In this document: positions 5,966-6,967 of the stretch, in pieces
Numbering within the stretch: the first letter of the stretch is position 1
Layout of the letters: each line of letters opens with the position of its first letter
DNA from: Oscillospiraceae bacterium
Lineage (GTDB): Bacteria > Bacillota > Clostridia > Oscillospirales > Ruminococcaceae
Length of the DNA: 6,967 nucleotides
NCBI GenBank assembly: GCA_031285645.1
Contig: JAITVU010000214.1
Location: 1-6,967 of the forward strand
Reading direction: 5' to 3'
The notes under the pieces: model-generated
The model's input: the letters and a program-made list of their open reading frames with translations, nothing else
Told to the model about the DNA's origin: nothing
The model's database searches: none
Program-made: the position numbers and the translations under genes

Positions 5966-6967
5966 TCAGCGCACTAAGTTGACATTTAAGGACGCCATTT
6001 CCCGCGTACAAACATCCAGGAAATCGTTGTAATAGCCGCTGTCCGTATATTTGCCGACTGTATAGTCATAACCGGCCCCGGCGGTCATCTCCGACACAAC
6101 CTGCGAGCGGTTGTTCCCCGCGGCATTAACCAGTTCGGTTTCAAGGATGTTTCTGATCTTGTACGAATCCTCAAATACGGGCGGCACATACATGAGATAA
6201 CCCGATGCAATCTGCTCTATGGCTGTGCGCAACACGGCTGTCTGCGGATCGCTGTCGGAATTCCCCGCATACGCCGCCGCCAGCGTATCGATCGCCTCGA
6301 CGGTAACCGGCAAATATGACGATTTTGTGGCGAAATCAATATTGCGCTCCGGCTGCGTACACCAGAGCATAAATTGCGCCGCCGCCACTTCCCTCTCCTC
6401 TGTCGACTTTATGATAGCAACACCCGCGCCCTGCTGAATCGCGCTGGGCGTTCCGCCTGAGAAACAGGGCATCGGCATCACGGCCGTCTCAATCGGATAG
6501 GTGCTCCCGTCGTCGTTGACGACCGCGTCGGGCAGATACGCGCCGCTGGTGCTGGAGCCTAAGAAAGCCAGTATATCGCCGGTTTTCATGTCATCGGAGC
6601 GAAAGCGCCCAAACGACGCGTAATACCCTTTGACCATGGGCGTATAATAGGAGTCCCACACCTTGCGCAGCGCCGCCGATTTCAGGTTCAGCGTCCCGAT
6701 CCCGTCGCTCACGGTCATAAGCTCCTCGCCAAGCTGCATGTGACTCGAGAAGATAAAATTCGCCACGGCGTCAAGGCCAAAGAGCGCTTTACCGTCATCC
6801 ATTATGTCGCTGTCCCGGGCCGTCCAATTATAATAGGCTTCCGACGCCTCTATAATGCCCTCCCATGTCTCAAAACTCTCATAGCCGATCCCCTCATAGC
6901 CGGGTTCATGTTCAATTTCATTTAAAAACAAGTCAAAATCCGTCTTGTTAATGACGACGACTTCGGT
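5966..6967 (-). CDS. Extracellular solute-binding protein, family 1 (5' end cut by window edge)
   Basis: C-terminal 333 residues of a binding protein of the sugar/oligosaccharide ABC class (SBP_bac_1-like), normally a surface lipoprotein in monoderms. The frame stays open to base 6967, beginning TEVVVINKTD, so the TTG at 6931 is an internal Leu and not the start. Typical family landmarks: SFETWEGIIEA (31-41), LFGLDAVANFIF (62-73), GDILAFLGSSTSGAYLP (130-146), the lobe-crossing segment with QQGAGVAIIKSTEEREVAAA (178-197), QFMLWCTQPERNIDFATKSSYLPVT (198-222) and a C-terminal helical part ending LNVNLVR. Usual family length is about 430-550, so the signal peptide and roughly 100-200 N-terminal residues lie outside the window. 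No permease gene is seen on the downstream side; the next gene is the sensor cyclase on the same strand, 233 bases away. It may serve an importer encoded upstream or be an orphan that presents ligand to the sensor. Ligand is unknown. Confidence 0.9.
   Translation of the reverse strand, partial: TEVVVINKTDFDLFLNEIEHEPGYEGIGYESFETWEGIIEASEAYYNWTARDSDIMDDGKALFGLDAVANFIFSSHMQLGEELMTVSDGIGTLNLKSAALRKVWDSYYTPMVKGYYASFGRFRSDDMKTGDILAFLGSSTSGAYLPDAVVNDDGSTYPIETAVMPMPCFSGGTPSAIQQGAGVAIIKSTEEREVAAAQFMLWCTQPERNIDFATKSSYLPVTVEAIDTLAAAYAGNSDSDPQTAVLRTAIEQIASGYLMYVPPVFEDSYKIRNILETELVNAAGNNRSQVVSEMTAGAGYDYTVGKYTDSGYYNDFLDVCTREMASLNVNLVR

Noticed and set aside
6929..6931. TTG as start of the solute-binding protein
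   Set aside because: The frame continues open to the window edge, and a signal peptide and N-terminal lobe are missing, so the true start is outside the window.

Overview
The window looks like chromosomal DNA from a monoderm, Clostridia-like Firmicute, probably an uncultured one of moderate GC. The evidence is Gram-positive-style ribosome binding sites (GGAGG-type), a GTG start, an MacA/YknX-like ABC efflux operon, a family 1 sugar-type binding protein, and a large membrane-bound GGDEF/EAL protein. This assignment is inference from gene style; there is no rRNA or marker gene. All four genes lie on the minus strand, so transcription runs from high to low coordinates.

Region by region, in transcription order. 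(a) 6967-5966: the C-terminal 333 residues of an extracellular solute-binding protein whose start is beyond the right edge. (b) 5965-5733: a 233-base leader or spacer with several inverted repeats. (c) 5732-2739: a 997-residue transmembrane sensor with a dCACHE-like extracellular domain, HAMP-like linker, PAS, GGDEF and EAL. Its GGDEF active site looks usable. Its EAL domain has lost at least two catalytic or metal-binding residues, so the protein is better read as a ligand-controlled diguanylate cyclase than as a phosphodiesterase. (d) A hairpin plus T-tract at 2656-2625 ends that transcript. (e) 2738-1952: 787 bases without a convincing gene, AT-rich with small dyads on the right and a dense run of about ten hairpins at 2326-1987 on the left. 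(f) 1951-524: an MacA/HlyD-type adaptor. (g) 513-1: a MacB/LolD-type ABC ATPase, cut by the left edge just after Walker B. The adaptor and ATPase are 10 bases apart and clearly form one operon; a FtsX/MacB-type permease would be expected next, outside the window.

How they may work together: the binding protein and the sensor cyclase could form a two-gene sensing unit in which a periplasm-side ligand controls c-di-GMP. The adaptor and ATPase are part of a separate tripartite-like exporter for peptides, lipids or drugs. The most unusual items are the degraded EAL domain joined to an intact GGDEF, the binding-protein/cyclase pairing, and the hairpin array that may lie in the 5' leader of the exporter operon.
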